The position numbers were made by a program, and so were the translations under genes. From the NCBI GenBank assembly GCA_030765735.1, contig JAVCBZ010000026.1, positions 1 to 37,269 on the forward strand: a stretch of DNA of 37,269 bases, read 5' to 3'. Numbering within the stretch: the first letter of the stretch is position 1; each line of letters opens with the position of its first letter. The DNA is from Candidatus Susulua stagnicola (GTDB lineage Bacteria; Omnitrophota; Gorgyraeia; Duberdicusellales; 4484-171). This document shows positions 25,038-32,505 of this stretch, piece after piece. Below the pieces are notes generated by a model. The model made no database searches and was not told the DNA's origin. It saw nothing but the letters and a program-made list of their open reading frames with translations.

Positions 25038-25511
25038 ATGCAAGAGACGAAAAAGAAAAAACCTTTAGGTTTGTTAATTTTAGGAGGACTTAATTTTATA
25101 ATATTAGGGGTTTTTTCCTTAGGTTTTTTTTCTATTGTTTATATGAACCCTTCTTCAGAAATTAGCAAAACTCTGCTAACTGAGTTTAGCAAACATGTGC
25201 CAGATCAAACTTTAAGTATAGAACAATTTAAGACAATAATTTTATCTCAAATAATTTTAGCTATTGTATTTTTAATTTCAGGCCGGGGGGTTCTTAGTCA
25301 AAAAGAATGGGGCCGTCGCTTAACTCTTTATTTTTCTTTCTTTATGGTTATCTTAGCTGCAGTGTCAGTTATATTTCAACCAGCATCAATTAACAGTGCT
25401 TTTCTGCATATAGTATATCCAGGGATACTTATTATTTATTTTACTAATAAGAAGATTGAAAAAATATTTGTTTTTTCTCAAGAAAAAGACGAAATAGGAG
25501 AGAAAGAATAA
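25038..25511 (+). CDS. Hypothetical membrane protein with four predicted helices
   Basis: A 157-residue protein of unknown function. Hydrophobic stretches are seen at about 10-35 (LLILGGLNFIILGVFSLGFF), 66-83 (IILSQIILAIVFLISGRG), 97-115 (FSFFMVILAAVSVIF) and 120-135 (AFLHIVYPGILIIYF). N- and C-terminal ends are charged (KKKK start; EKDEIGEKE end), suggesting both face the cytoplasm. Its last base overlaps the first base of the glmS ATG (TAATG), so it is coupled to glmS; a role in cell-wall precursor supply cannot be inferred from that alone. Confidence 0.75.
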   Translation: MQETKKKKPLGLLILGGLNFIILGVFSLGFFSIVYMNPSSEISKTLLTEFSKHVPDQTLSIEQFKTIILSQIILAIVFLISGRGVLSQKEWGRRLTLYFSFFMVILAAVSVIFQPASINSAFLHIVYPGILIIYFTNKKIEKIFVFSQEKDEIGEKE

Positions 25512-27340
25512 TGTGTGGGATTTTTGGTTATGTAGGGGAAGGAGCTTCTTTTTCTTCGTTGATCGAGGGACTAGAAAAGTTAGAATACAGAGGTTATGAT
25601 TCTTGTGGTGTAGCTGCAATAGATAATCAAAAACTTTTTCTACAGAAAAGATCTGGCAAAATTCAAAAGTTAAAAGAAAAGTTAGAAGATAAGCTCGACA
25701 AGAAAACCTCTCTTTGTATTTTACATACTCGCTGGGCAACTCATGGTAGACCAAATAAAATTAATGCTCACCCTCATTTAGATCGTAAAAAGAAAATTGC
25801 TCTTGTCCATAATGGGATTATTGAAAATTTTCTTCCTTTGAAAAATCAATTAATTAAAGAAGGTTATACATTTGTCACTGAAACTGATACTGAGGTTATA
25901 GTTTGTTTAATTGAAAAATTTTATAAAAAATCTCTTGAAGCAGGCGTTATTAAGGCAATAAGCAAATTAAAAGGATCATTTGCTTTAGGAGTGATATCTA
26001 TTGACCAACCCGATAGGGTTATTGCTGTTAGGAAAGACAGCCCTTTAATTATTGGCTTAGGTAAAGAAGGAAATTTTTTAGCCTCAGATGTGCCAGCTTT
26101 ACTTTCTTTTACTAAGAAAGCAATTTATTTAAAAGATCAAGAACTAGCAATTTTAGAGAAAAAAACAGTTAGAGTCTTTAATTTTCAGAAAAAAAAGATA
26201 AAGTTAAAAATAGAAGACATTAAAATTAAAAATGAAGAAGCAGAAAAAAAAGGGTATGAGCATTTTATGCTTAAAGAGATTTTTGAGCAGCCGACAGTTT
26301 TGCGCAAAATTTTGTCATCATATTGTAAAGGAAAAAAAATACATTTCCCGAACTTTGAAGATTTTGATAAATATCTAAGGAAAACCAAGAAGATTTTTAT
26401 AACTGCTTGCGGTACGGCTTATCATGCTGGTTATGTAGCTAAATATTTTCTTGAAAAATATTGTAATATTGATGTTGAAATAGACACTTCTTCAGAATTT
26501 CGCTATCGGAAGATTAAACTAAGAAAAGGAGATTTGCTTTTAGCTATTTCACAATCTGGAGAGACAGCAGATACCTTGGCTGCAGTAAGAGAGGCTAAGA
26601 AATGTGGAGTAAAAGTTTTAAGTATTTGCAATGTTTTAGGTTCAAGCTTAGTTAAAGAGAGCGATACAATTATCTTTACTTTAGCTGGTCCTGAAATTGG
26701 TGTTGCTTCAACTAAAGCCTATATAGCTCAGGTTTTTTGTCTTTATCTATTCTCTCTTTATTTAGCTAAGCTCAAAAATGTAACAAAGGATAGAAAAATA
26801 CAAGAGATTTTAAGTGGTCTAAAAAAAACACCGCATTATTTGCAAGAAATTTTAAATGACAGTTCAAAGATTAAAAGGATTGCTAATAAATTTTCTAAAT
26901 TTGGCTCATTTCTATTTTTAGGTCGAGGGATAAATTACCCCTCAGCTTTAGAAGGAGCTTTGAAATTGAAAGAGATTTCTTATATTCCTGCTGAAGGTTA
27001 TCCAGCTGGAGAGATGAAACATGGGCCGATTGCTTTAATTGATGAGTATCGAGCTGTTGTCTGTATTGCTCCTAGAGATAACCTTTATGAGAAGATGGTA
27101 GGCAACATGCAGGAGGTCAAAGCAAGGAAGGGAAAAATTTTAACAATTTTAAATAGCGAAGACAAAGAGGCTAGTACTCTAAGCCGACAAATAATATATA
27201 TACCTAAAATAAAAAATCAAAGTCTAAGCCCTTTTTTAGTGGCAGTAAGTTTGCAATTGTTTGCTTACTATGTGGCCAAGAATAGAGGGTGTGAAATTGA
27301 CCAACCAAGGAATCTTGCAAAATCAGTTACTGTGGAATAG
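25511..27340 (+). CDS. glmS: Glutamine-fructose-6-phosphate aminotransferase (isomerizing)
   Basis: First committed step to UDP-N-acetylglucosamine: makes glucosamine 6-phosphate from fructose 6-phosphate and glutamine. The 609-residue protein starts MCGIFGYVG with the catalytic Cys2 of the N-terminal nucleophile glutaminase domain, contains LHTRWATHGRPNKINAHPH and LVHNGIIEN, then two SIS sugar-isomerase domains (ACGTAYHAG, SQSGETADTLAA, ALEGALKLKEISYIPAEGYP), ending QPRNLAKSVTVE as expected. No glmS ribozyme is visible upstream, where a coding gene overlaps the start. Confidence 0.98.
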   Translation: MCGIFGYVGEGASFSSLIEGLEKLEYRGYDSCGVAAIDNQKLFLQKRSGKIQKLKEKLEDKLDKKTSLCILHTRWATHGRPNKINAHPHLDRKKKIALVHNGIIENFLPLKNQLIKEGYTFVTETDTEVIVCLIEKFYKKSLEAGVIKAISKLKGSFALGVISIDQPDRVIAVRKDSPLIIGLGKEGNFLASDVPALLSFTKKAIYLKDQELAILEKKTVRVFNFQKKKIKLKIEDIKIKNEEAEKKGYEHFMLKEIFEQPTVLRKILSSYCKGKKIHFPNFEDFDKYLRKTKKIFITACGTAYHAGYVAKYFLEKYCNIDVEIDTSSEFRYRKIKLRKGDLLLAISQSGETADTLAAVREAKKCGVKVLSICNVLGSSLVKESDTIIFTLAGPEIGVASTKAYIAQVFCLYLFSLYLAKLKNVTKDRKIQEILSGLKKTPHYLQEILNDSSKIKRIANKFSKFGSFLFLGRGINYPSALEGALKLKEISYIPAEGYPAGEMKHGPIALIDEYRAVVCIAPRDNLYEKMVGNMQEVKARKGKILTILNSEDKEASTLSRQIIYIPKIKNQSLSPFLVAVSLQLFAYYVAKNRGCEIDQPRNLAKSVTVE

Positions 27341-27355
27341 TAATCGTAAAACAAA

Positions 27356-28126
27356 ATGTTATACATAGTTGCGACTCCAATTGGAAATTTAGAAGACATA
27401 ACTTTAAGAGCTATTCGTGTTTTAGCAGAAGTGGATCTTGTTTTAGCTGAAGATACTCGTAAAACTGGAATGCTTTTAAAGAGGCTAAATATAAACCCCG
27501 TTAAAAGTGCCGAGCTTAAAGAAAAAAAAGGTAATACTTCTAACGGGGTGAAAAAAGAATTATTTAGTTTTTATGAGCACAACGAGACAAGAAAAATGCC
27601 TTTGGTCCTTGAAGAGCTGAGGAAAGGAAGAGACGTTGCGATGGTTTCAAGCGCAGGCACACCAACCATATCAGATCCAGGGTATAAGTTAATAAAAGCT
27701 TGTAGGGAAGAAGGCATCCCAGTTACTTCTTTGCCTGGCCCAAGTAGTATTATTAATTGTTTAGCTTTGTCTTCAATATCTCACGATAAGTTTGTTTTTT
27801 TAGGATACATGCCACGAAAAAAAAGTGCTCAGAAAAAGTTGTTAGAAGAAACAAAAGAATGGGGCATTAATTTAGTGTTTTTTGAATCTCCCTATAGAAT
27901 AATAAAATCATTAAAGTTGATAAAAGAGATTTTAGGAGAAACTAGGGTGGTTATTGGCAGAGAAATGACTAAAAAGTTTGAAGAGGTCCTAGAAGTTGGG
28001 GTAAGTGAAGCTATAGAGCACTTTAGCAGAAAAGCGCCTAAGGGTGAGTTTGTCTTGGTTATAGACAATAGAAAAGCTAAAGAAGCAAGAAAAGCTAAAG
28101 AAGCAAGAAAAGCATTAAAAGATTAA
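27356..28126 (+). CDS. rsmI: 16S rRNA 2'-O-methyltransferase RsmI
   Basis: Methylates the ribose of C1402 in 16S rRNA. The 256-residue SAM-dependent enzyme has MLYIVATPIGNLEDITLRAI (1-20), LAEDTRKTG (34-42), the YEHNE box, VSSAGTPTISDPGYKLI and LPGPSSIINCLALS, all family signatures. A charged insert KKGNTSNGVKKE lies ahead of YEHNE. The C-terminus ends with a tandem repeat of RKAKEA encoded by 18-base repeat units (28070-28113). It lies 15 bases after glmS. Confidence 0.95.
   Translation: MLYIVATPIGNLEDITLRAIRVLAEVDLVLAEDTRKTGMLLKRLNINPVKSAELKEKKGNTSNGVKKELFSFYEHNETRKMPLVLEELRKGRDVAMVSSAGTPTISDPGYKLIKACREEGIPVTSLPGPSSIINCLALSSISHDKFVFLGYMPRKKSAQKKLLEETKEWGINLVFFESPYRIIKSLKLIKEILGETRVVIGREMTKKFEEVLEVGVSEAIEHFSRKAPKGEFVLVIDNRKAKEARKAKEARKALKD
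28070..28113 (+). repeat. 18-base tandem repeat at the 3' end of rsmI
   Basis: AGAAAAGCTAAAGAAGCA at 28070-28087 is repeated exactly at 28088-28105, with 8 more bases at 28106-28113. It codes for RKAKEA repeats and could vary in copy number by slippage without a frameshift. Confidence 0.8.
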
Positions 28127-28161
28127 GCCAATATAGAGATTTTTGGCCTATGAGATTTTTC

Positions 28162-28190
28162 TTGACAAAGCACTGAGGATAAGGTATATA
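28162..28190 (+). promoter_or_regulatory. Predicted promoter of the pyr operon
   Basis: TTGACA (28162-28167), a 17-base spacer and TATATA (28185-28190). The transcript would begin about 70 bases ahead of the attenuator terminator. Confidence 0.7.
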
Positions 28191-28208
28191 TTATGTAGCC
28201 TTTAATTT

Positions 28209-28300
28209 GGTCCGGTGAGGCCAGCAAGGACATATTATGAGAAAGTTTAAAGAATCTCAAAAAGTGGGCCGTTTTAGTATAAAGCTGAAACGGTTTTTTT
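28209..28300 (+). promoter_or_regulatory. PyrR-type attenuator of pyrR-pyrB-pyrC
   Basis: The PyrR binding loop consensus ARUCCNGNGAGGYU is matched by GGTCCGGTGAGGCC (28209-28222): the two outer deviations change the A-U closing pair to G-C, so the pairing is kept. An intrinsic terminator follows: CCGTTTTAG (28269-28277), loop, CTGAAACGG (28285-28293) and a seven-T run (28294-28300) just before pyrR. In characterised systems, UMP-bound PyrR stabilises the binding hairpin and lets the terminator form. Confidence 0.85.
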
Positions 28301-28306
28301 ATTTTT

Positions 28307-28858
28307 ATGAGTAATAAAAAGGAAATAAAGAAAATACTTTCAAAAGACGATATCAAAAGAACTCTTTATCGTCTAGCTCACCAAATAGTAGAAAAAAGTT
28401 CTTCTTCTGAGGAGATAGCTCTTGTTGGTATCCAGACTCGAGGAGTATATCTAGCCCGTAGAATTCAATCAATAATAAAAGAAATAGAGGGTAAAGACGT
28501 TCCTTTGGGGGTGTTAGATATTACTCTTTATCGAGACGATTTAACTGTTCTTGGGCCTAAGCCAATAGTTAAAGAGACTAAACTTGCTTTTGATTTAAGC
28601 GATAAGGTAGTAATCCTTGTCGATGATGTCCTCTATACTGGTAGAACTGTAAGAGCAGCTTTGAATGAGATTATGGATTTTGGTAGACCAAAAAGAGTAG
28701 AATTTTTGGTTTTAGTGGACAGAGGGTTCAGGGAATTACCGATAAGGGCTGATTATGTAGGTAAAAATATTCCTACTTCACGCCAAGAAGTTGTTGAAGT
28801 TAATTTAGAAGAAAGTGATTGCAACGATGAGGTAGTAGTAATTAAGAACATGGACTAA
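28307..28858 (+). CDS. pyrR: Bifunctional pyr operon attenuation regulator / uracil phosphoribosyltransferase PyrR
   Basis: RNA-binding regulator of pyrimidine synthesis with uracil phosphoribosyltransferase fold. The 183-residue protein has the PRPP-binding motif VILVDDVLYTGRTVRAAL (about 104-121), IQTRGVYLARRI (43-54) and the C-terminal PTSRQEVVEVNLEE box. It lies 6 bases after the attenuator T-run and one base before pyrB. Presence of its own binding site upstream indicates autogenous control. Confidence 0.97.
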   Translation: MSNKKEIKKILSKDDIKRTLYRLAHQIVEKSSSSEEIALVGIQTRGVYLARRIQSIIKEIEGKDVPLGVLDITLYRDDLTVLGPKPIVKETKLAFDLSDKVVILVDDVLYTGRTVRAALNEIMDFGRPKRVEFLVLVDRGFRELPIRADYVGKNIPTSRQEVVEVNLEESDCNDEVVVIKNMD

Positions 28859-28859
28859 T

Positions 28860-29792
28860 ATGGAAGAGTGGCAGAAAAAACATATTTTAGGAATAAAAGA
28901 CTTTAGCCGTCAAGAGATTGAAACTGTGCTTTCTTTGGCAGATTCTTTTAAAGAAATTTCTGAAAGAGAGGTTAAAAAAGTTCCGGCCTTGCGCGGTAAG
29001 ACAATCGTTAATTTGTTTTTTGAGTACTCTACTAGAACTAGGACATCCTTTGAACTAGCCGCAAAACGTTTAAGCGCTGATGTGGTAAATTTTTCATTTT
29101 CTACTAGTAGTTTAACTAAAGGTGAGACCATAGTTGATACTATAAAAAATTTAGAAGCCTACCATCCTGACATAATGATAATGAGAATAGGTGTGGGGGC
29201 TTGTTTAAAGTCTTTTTCCCAATATACACAAGCCTCTCTTATAAATGCTGGAGATGGGAACAATGAACATCCTACTCAAGCCCTGTTAGACATGTTTACT
29301 GTAAAAGAAATTAAGGGAACTTTAGAAAATCTAAATGTTTTAATAGTTGGAGATATAGCCCATTCTCGAGTGGCTCGTTCAAATATTTTTGGATTTCAAA
29401 AATTTTCTTCTAATATTACTGTTTGCGGTCCAACCTCACTTATTCCTTACGAATTTGAAAAAATTGGTGTTAAAGTATCTAATGATTTTGATAAAGAAAT
29501 TGAGTCAGCTGACATCATTATGATGCTTAGGATTCAGAAAGAGAGACAAGGAGCCACCTTTTTTCCTACTTTAAGAGAATATGTTGATAGGTTTAGTTTG
29601 ACACCTCAGAGATTAAAAAAAGCTAAGAAAGATTCTTTAGTTATGCATCCTGGGCCAGTAAATTGGGATGTTGAGATAAGTTCTTCATTAAAGGAAAAAG
29701 TGCATCCTTTAATATTAAAACAGGCTGAAAATGGTTTAGCCATAAGGATGGCGGCCTTATATTTAGTAGGAACAAAAAAAAGAGAAATATGA
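28860..29792 (+). CDS. pyrB: Aspartate carbamoyltransferase catalytic subunit
   Basis: Condenses carbamoyl phosphate and aspartate in pyrimidine synthesis. The 310-residue protein has the carbamoyl-phosphate motif STRTRTSFE (57-65), HPTQALLDM (137-145), and the C-terminal HPGPVNWDVEISS. No regulatory pyrI gene adjoins, and a PyrR site controls the operon, as in B. subtilis. The stop overlaps the pyrC start by 4 bases. Confidence 0.97.
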   Translation: MEEWQKKHILGIKDFSRQEIETVLSLADSFKEISEREVKKVPALRGKTIVNLFFEYSTRTRTSFELAAKRLSADVVNFSFSTSSLTKGETIVDTIKNLEAYHPDIMIMRIGVGACLKSFSQYTQASLINAGDGNNEHPTQALLDMFTVKEIKGTLENLNVLIVGDIAHSRVARSNIFGFQKFSSNITVCGPTSLIPYEFEKIGVKVSNDFDKEIESADIIMMLRIQKERQGATFFPTLREYVDRFSLTPQRLKKAKKDSLVMHPGPVNWDVEISSSLKEKVHPLILKQAENGLAIRMAALYLVGTKKREI

Positions 29793-31072
29793 AGTTGTTA
29801 ATAAAAAATTCAATTCTAGTTAATGCTAACGAGACAATTAAAGCTAATTTACTTATTGAGAACGGGAAGATAATTAGTATTGGCAAAGATATCAAAGAGG
29901 CTGACAAGGAAATAGATGCCAAAGGTAAGCATATTTTCCCTGGTTTTATTGATTTGCATACTCATTTACGTACTCCAGGTAGAGAAGGGGAAGAAGATAT
30001 CTTAAGTGGTTCGACTGCTGCTGCTAAGGGAGGGTTTACTACAATTCTTTGTACGCCTAATACTGAGCCAGCAATAGATAATGAGGGCTTGGCTAAGTGG
30101 ATAAGAGAAGAAAGTCAAAGCGTTGGCTTAATAGATATTTACCCAATAGGGGCAATAACTATGAACAGAGAAGGAAAGAAACTAACTGAATTTGGAGCCT
30201 TGAAAAAAGCTGGTTGCCTTGCTTTAAGTGATGATGGGGTTTCGGTAGAGGATACTTTAGTCTTAAGACGGGCTTATGAATATGCTAAGATGTTTGATCT
30301 TTTGGTTATTTCACATTGTGAAGATAGTCAGTTATCTCATGGAGGTAGTATGAGGGAGAGTTTTATTTCATCTAAATATGGGATAGCTGGTATTCCTGAT
30401 ATTGCTGAAAGTTTGATTGTTGCTCGCAATATTGAACTAGCTAAATATCTAGGTGCTAGGATTCATCTTGCTCACATAAGTAGTGCTAAAAGCATAGAGA
30501 TAATAAAAAGAGCTAAAAAAGAAGGAGTAAAAGTCACTGCTGAGACTTGTCCACATTATTTTACTCTAACTATTGATGATCTAGAGAGAGAAGGTTTTCC
30601 GGGAAATTATAAAGTTAACCCGCCATTAGGAGATAAAAAAGATCTTATAGCCATAAAAAAAGCTTTAGCAGATGGCACTATTGATTGCATTGCTACTGAT
30701 CATGCTCCACATTCCTTAGCTGAAAAAGAACTACCATTTGAGCTTGCACCATTTGGTTTTATTGGGTTAGAGATGGCTTTTTCCTTAACCAATAGTTATT
30801 TAGTAAAGGATAAAACTCTTAGCTTAGAAGATGTGGCTAATAAACTTTCAACTCAACCAGCAGCTATTGCTAGGTTAGATAAGCGTGGGAAAATCGCACA
30901 AGGCTATATAGCTGATTTAGTTATCACTGATTTAACCAGGAAGTGGAAAGTAGAAGGGAAAAACTTAGCCTCCAAATCTATGAATACACCATTTTTAGGC
31001 CACGAGTTAGAAGGAACGATAGAACAAACCATTAAAAAGGGTAAAGTTATTTATTCCCGCCTTAAAGACTAA
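29789..31072 (+). CDS. pyrC: Dihydroorotase
   Basis: Zinc amidohydrolase that cyclises carbamoyl-aspartate to dihydroorotate. The 427-residue class I type protein has the metal motif DLHTHLRTPG (H57, H59), KGGFTTILCTPNTEP, the histidine in SHCEDSQLS, HLAHISSAKS and the catalytic ATDHAPH (Asp304). It belongs to the same operon as pyrR and pyrB and is the last gene of it. Confidence 0.97.
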   Translation: MKLLIKNSILVNANETIKANLLIENGKIISIGKDIKEADKEIDAKGKHIFPGFIDLHTHLRTPGREGEEDILSGSTAAAKGGFTTILCTPNTEPAIDNEGLAKWIREESQSVGLIDIYPIGAITMNREGKKLTEFGALKKAGCLALSDDGVSVEDTLVLRRAYEYAKMFDLLVISHCEDSQLSHGGSMRESFISSKYGIAGIPDIAESLIVARNIELAKYLGARIHLAHISSAKSIEIIKRAKKEGVKVTAETCPHYFTLTIDDLEREGFPGNYKVNPPLGDKKDLIAIKKALADGTIDCIATDHAPHSLAEKELPFELAPFGFIGLEMAFSLTNSYLVKDKTLSLEDVANKLSTQPAAIARLDKRGKIAQGYIADLVITDLTRKWKVEGKNLASKSMNTPFLGHELEGTIEQTIKKGKVIYSRLKD

Positions 31073-31086
31073 TTTCAATATATCTT

Positions 31087-31115
31087 TTGACACTTTTAGC
31101 TATTGGAGCGATAAT
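31087..31115 (+). promoter_or_regulatory. Predicted promoter downstream of pyrC
   Basis: TTGACA (31087-31092), a 17-base spacer and GATAAT (31110-31115). It points at the tiny ORF at 31157 and, further on, tRNA-Arg. Confidence 0.6.
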
Positions 31116-31156
31116 TTAGAAAAATTAACAACCAAATGTTTTAGGGAGTAAATATT

Positions 31157-31246
31157 GTGTTGATAAGAAAAGTAAGAGATAAGGAGATTGAAGTAATTTC
31201 TGGTTACGGCAGAGAGTATGGTATAATTAATATCTTTGGTGGATAG
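31157..31246 (+). CDS. Tiny predicted ORF, 29 residues
   Basis: GTG start at 31157 with a GGGAG Shine-Dalgarno (31144-31148) eight bases away, ending at TAG 31244-31246, behind a good promoter. The product starts MLIRKVRDKEIEVISGYGRE and ends YGIINIFGG. No family is recognised. It looks like an intact N-terminus that stops early, so it may be a leader peptide, a small protein or the remnant of a truncated gene. An extended -10 (TGGTATAAT) lies within its 3' part. Confidence 0.35.
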   Translation: MLIRKVRDKEIEVISGYGREYGIINIFGG

Positions 31247-31278
31247 ATAAAAGAATAATAAAAATTAATCTAAATAAA

Positions 31279-31319
31279 AGTCCCCGTAGCTTCCACCTAC
31301 GCTAAAGCTACGGTGGACT
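31279..31319. repeat. REP-like hairpin
   Basis: AGTCC plus CCGTAGCTT (31279-31292) pairs with AAGCTACGG plus GGACT (31305-31319), with one bulged T. A competing pairing TCCACC/GGTGGA (31292-31297 with 31312-31317) is also possible. It is GC-rich against an AT-rich background and has no T-run, like dispersed REP-type repeats; the copy number outside the window is unknown. Confidence 0.6.
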
Positions 31320-31389
31320 AATTCGACTATATAATTTTTCTGCATTTTTGGCTTGAAAAATTATAGTCTCATTGAGCAACGGATACATT

Positions 31390-31461
31390 GCCCCTTTAGC
31401 TTAACGGATAAAGCACAAGCCTCCGGAGCTTGGGATGGAAGTTCGATTCTTCCAAGGGGCA
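31390..31461 (+). tRNA. tRNA-Arg (anticodon CCG)
   Basis: Acceptor GCCCCTT/AAGGGGC, anticodon arm CAAGC-CTCCGGA-GCTTG with anticodon CCG, T-arm GGAAGTTCGATTCTTCC, discriminator A, no encoded CCA. The truncated SLOG-type reading frame continues directly from its 3' end. Confidence 0.96.
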
Positions 31462-31754
31462 TTAAAAATAAGTTATATCATTCTAGCTCTGAAGCAAAAG
31501 ATGCTAATCAATATGTAGATGTTAAAATTCCTACTGGGTTAGGTTATGCTAGAAATATTTTGGTAGTAAGGGCTTCAGATGCAATAGTCGCTATTAATGG
31601 AGAGAATGGAACTTTGTCAGAAATTGCTTTTGGTCTTGATGAAGAAAAAATAATTGTTGGTATAGAAACTTGGCAAATAAAGGGAGTAAAAAAAGTAAAT
31701 AGTGCTCAGGAAGCAGTGAACTATATAAAGAAAAAGGTGAAAAATGCTAAATAA
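31462..31754 (+). pseudogene. 5'-truncated SLOG (TIGR00725/LOG-like) family gene
   Basis: The residues encoded after the tRNA include VDVKIPTGLGYARNILVVRA and GENGTLSEIAFGLDEEK, which match the C-terminal half of TIGR00725/LOG-like Rossmann-fold proteins (the GYARN and GGxGTxxE-type box; here the first glycines read NGENGT). The family is about 150 residues; only about 95 remain, and the N-terminal nucleotide-binding half is missing. The open frame does continue upstream, but through tRNA-Arg, which cannot be coding, and there is no ATG, GTG or TTG in frame after the tRNA before the conserved part. The 3' end overlaps the next gene by 11 bases. Most likely a remnant. Confidence 0.65.
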
Positions 31755-32256
31755 AAAAGAAATCAATCATTTAATTAAAGAAAAAAACTTAATTGAGAAT
31801 TATATTAACTTAGATAAACAATTGGCTCCTAATGGCTTTGATTTAACTGTTGGTAAAATTTTTGAATTTGAATCTGCTGGAGACATAGATTTTTCTAACT
31901 CTGAGAGAGTAGTTCCCCAGGGAAAAGAATTGATTCCAGAAAAAATAAAGCAAGAGGATACATGTGGATGGTGGGTGTTACCACAAGGTGCCTACAAAAT
32001 AAGGACCAATGAGGCTGTAAATTTACCTAATAATTTAGCGGCTTTAGGGTTTACACGTACTTCACTTCTTAGAATGGGAGCGCTCACCCAAAATGGGGTT
32101 TGGGATGCTGGCTTTAAGGGTAAGGGTGAATTTATTTTAGTAGTTTCAAACTCAAAAGGAATAAATATTAAACAAAATGCTAGAGTTGTCCAACTAATAT
32201 TTATTGGACTTGAAGAGACAGAAGAGTATCAAGGAATTTTTAAAAATTTAAAGTAA
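31744..32256 (+). CDS. dUTPase / dCTP deaminase family protein
   Basis: Trimeric enzyme family that controls dUTP and dCTP levels. The 170-residue protein has the N-terminal LAPNGFDLTVGKIFEFE (cf. QPxxxDLxVG), FTRTSLLRMGALTQNGVWDA (about 100-119) matching the R-S-S-L-x-R-x-G box, and DAGFKGKGEFILVVSN for the (D/E)xG(F/Y)xG...l-x-v-x-N box, ending YQGIFKNLK. The short tail and the details of the box are closer to archaeal-type dUTP diphosphatases than to E. coli Dcd, but the two activities cannot be told apart by eye. Its start overlaps the remnant gene upstream. Confidence 0.8.
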   Translation: MLNKKEINHLIKEKNLIENYINLDKQLAPNGFDLTVGKIFEFESAGDIDFSNSERVVPQGKELIPEKIKQEDTCGWWVLPQGAYKIRTNEAVNLPNNLAALGFTRTSLLRMGALTQNGVWDAGFKGKGEFILVVSNSKGINIKQNARVVQLIFIGLEETEEYQGIFKNLK

Positions 32257-32268
32257 AAATCGATAAAT

Positions 32269-32505
32269 ATGGATCAAGGGCATTTTGATTATAAGAGTGT
32301 GTCTGAAGAGAGCGAAAGTTTAGATTTTGAAAAGTTAGTTCCTTGCCCACATTGTAATAAACCTATTCCTAACGATGCAACAATGTGTCTTTATTGTGGG
32401 GAAGAGGTTTCTTTTTCTAAAAAAAGTCCCTGGTTTTTAAGCGTAGCCATTATATTAATAATAGTTTTACTATTGTTTTTTCTAAAATCTATTAAAGGGG
32501 GATAA
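32269..32505 (+). CDS. Small zinc-ribbon membrane protein
   Basis: A 78-residue protein with a zinc-ribbon CPHCNKPIPNDATMCLYCGE (two CxxC pairs, about 26-45) and one C-terminal membrane helix FLSVAIILIIVLLLFFL (about 56-72). Such proteins are common, poorly characterised and probably anchored in the inner membrane with the ribbon in the cytoplasm. The stop codon is immediately followed by the mutM ATG, so it is coupled to DNA repair and folate genes; its role is unknown. Confidence 0.8.
   Translation: MDQGHFDYKSVSEESESLDFEKLVPCPHCNKPIPNDATMCLYCGEEVSFSKKSPWFLSVAIILIIVLLLFFLKSIKGG

Noticed and set aside
31353..31461. N-terminal 36 residues of a long reading frame continuing into the SLOG remnant
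   Set aside because: They are the translation of tRNA-Arg and its upstream spacer, not protein sequence.
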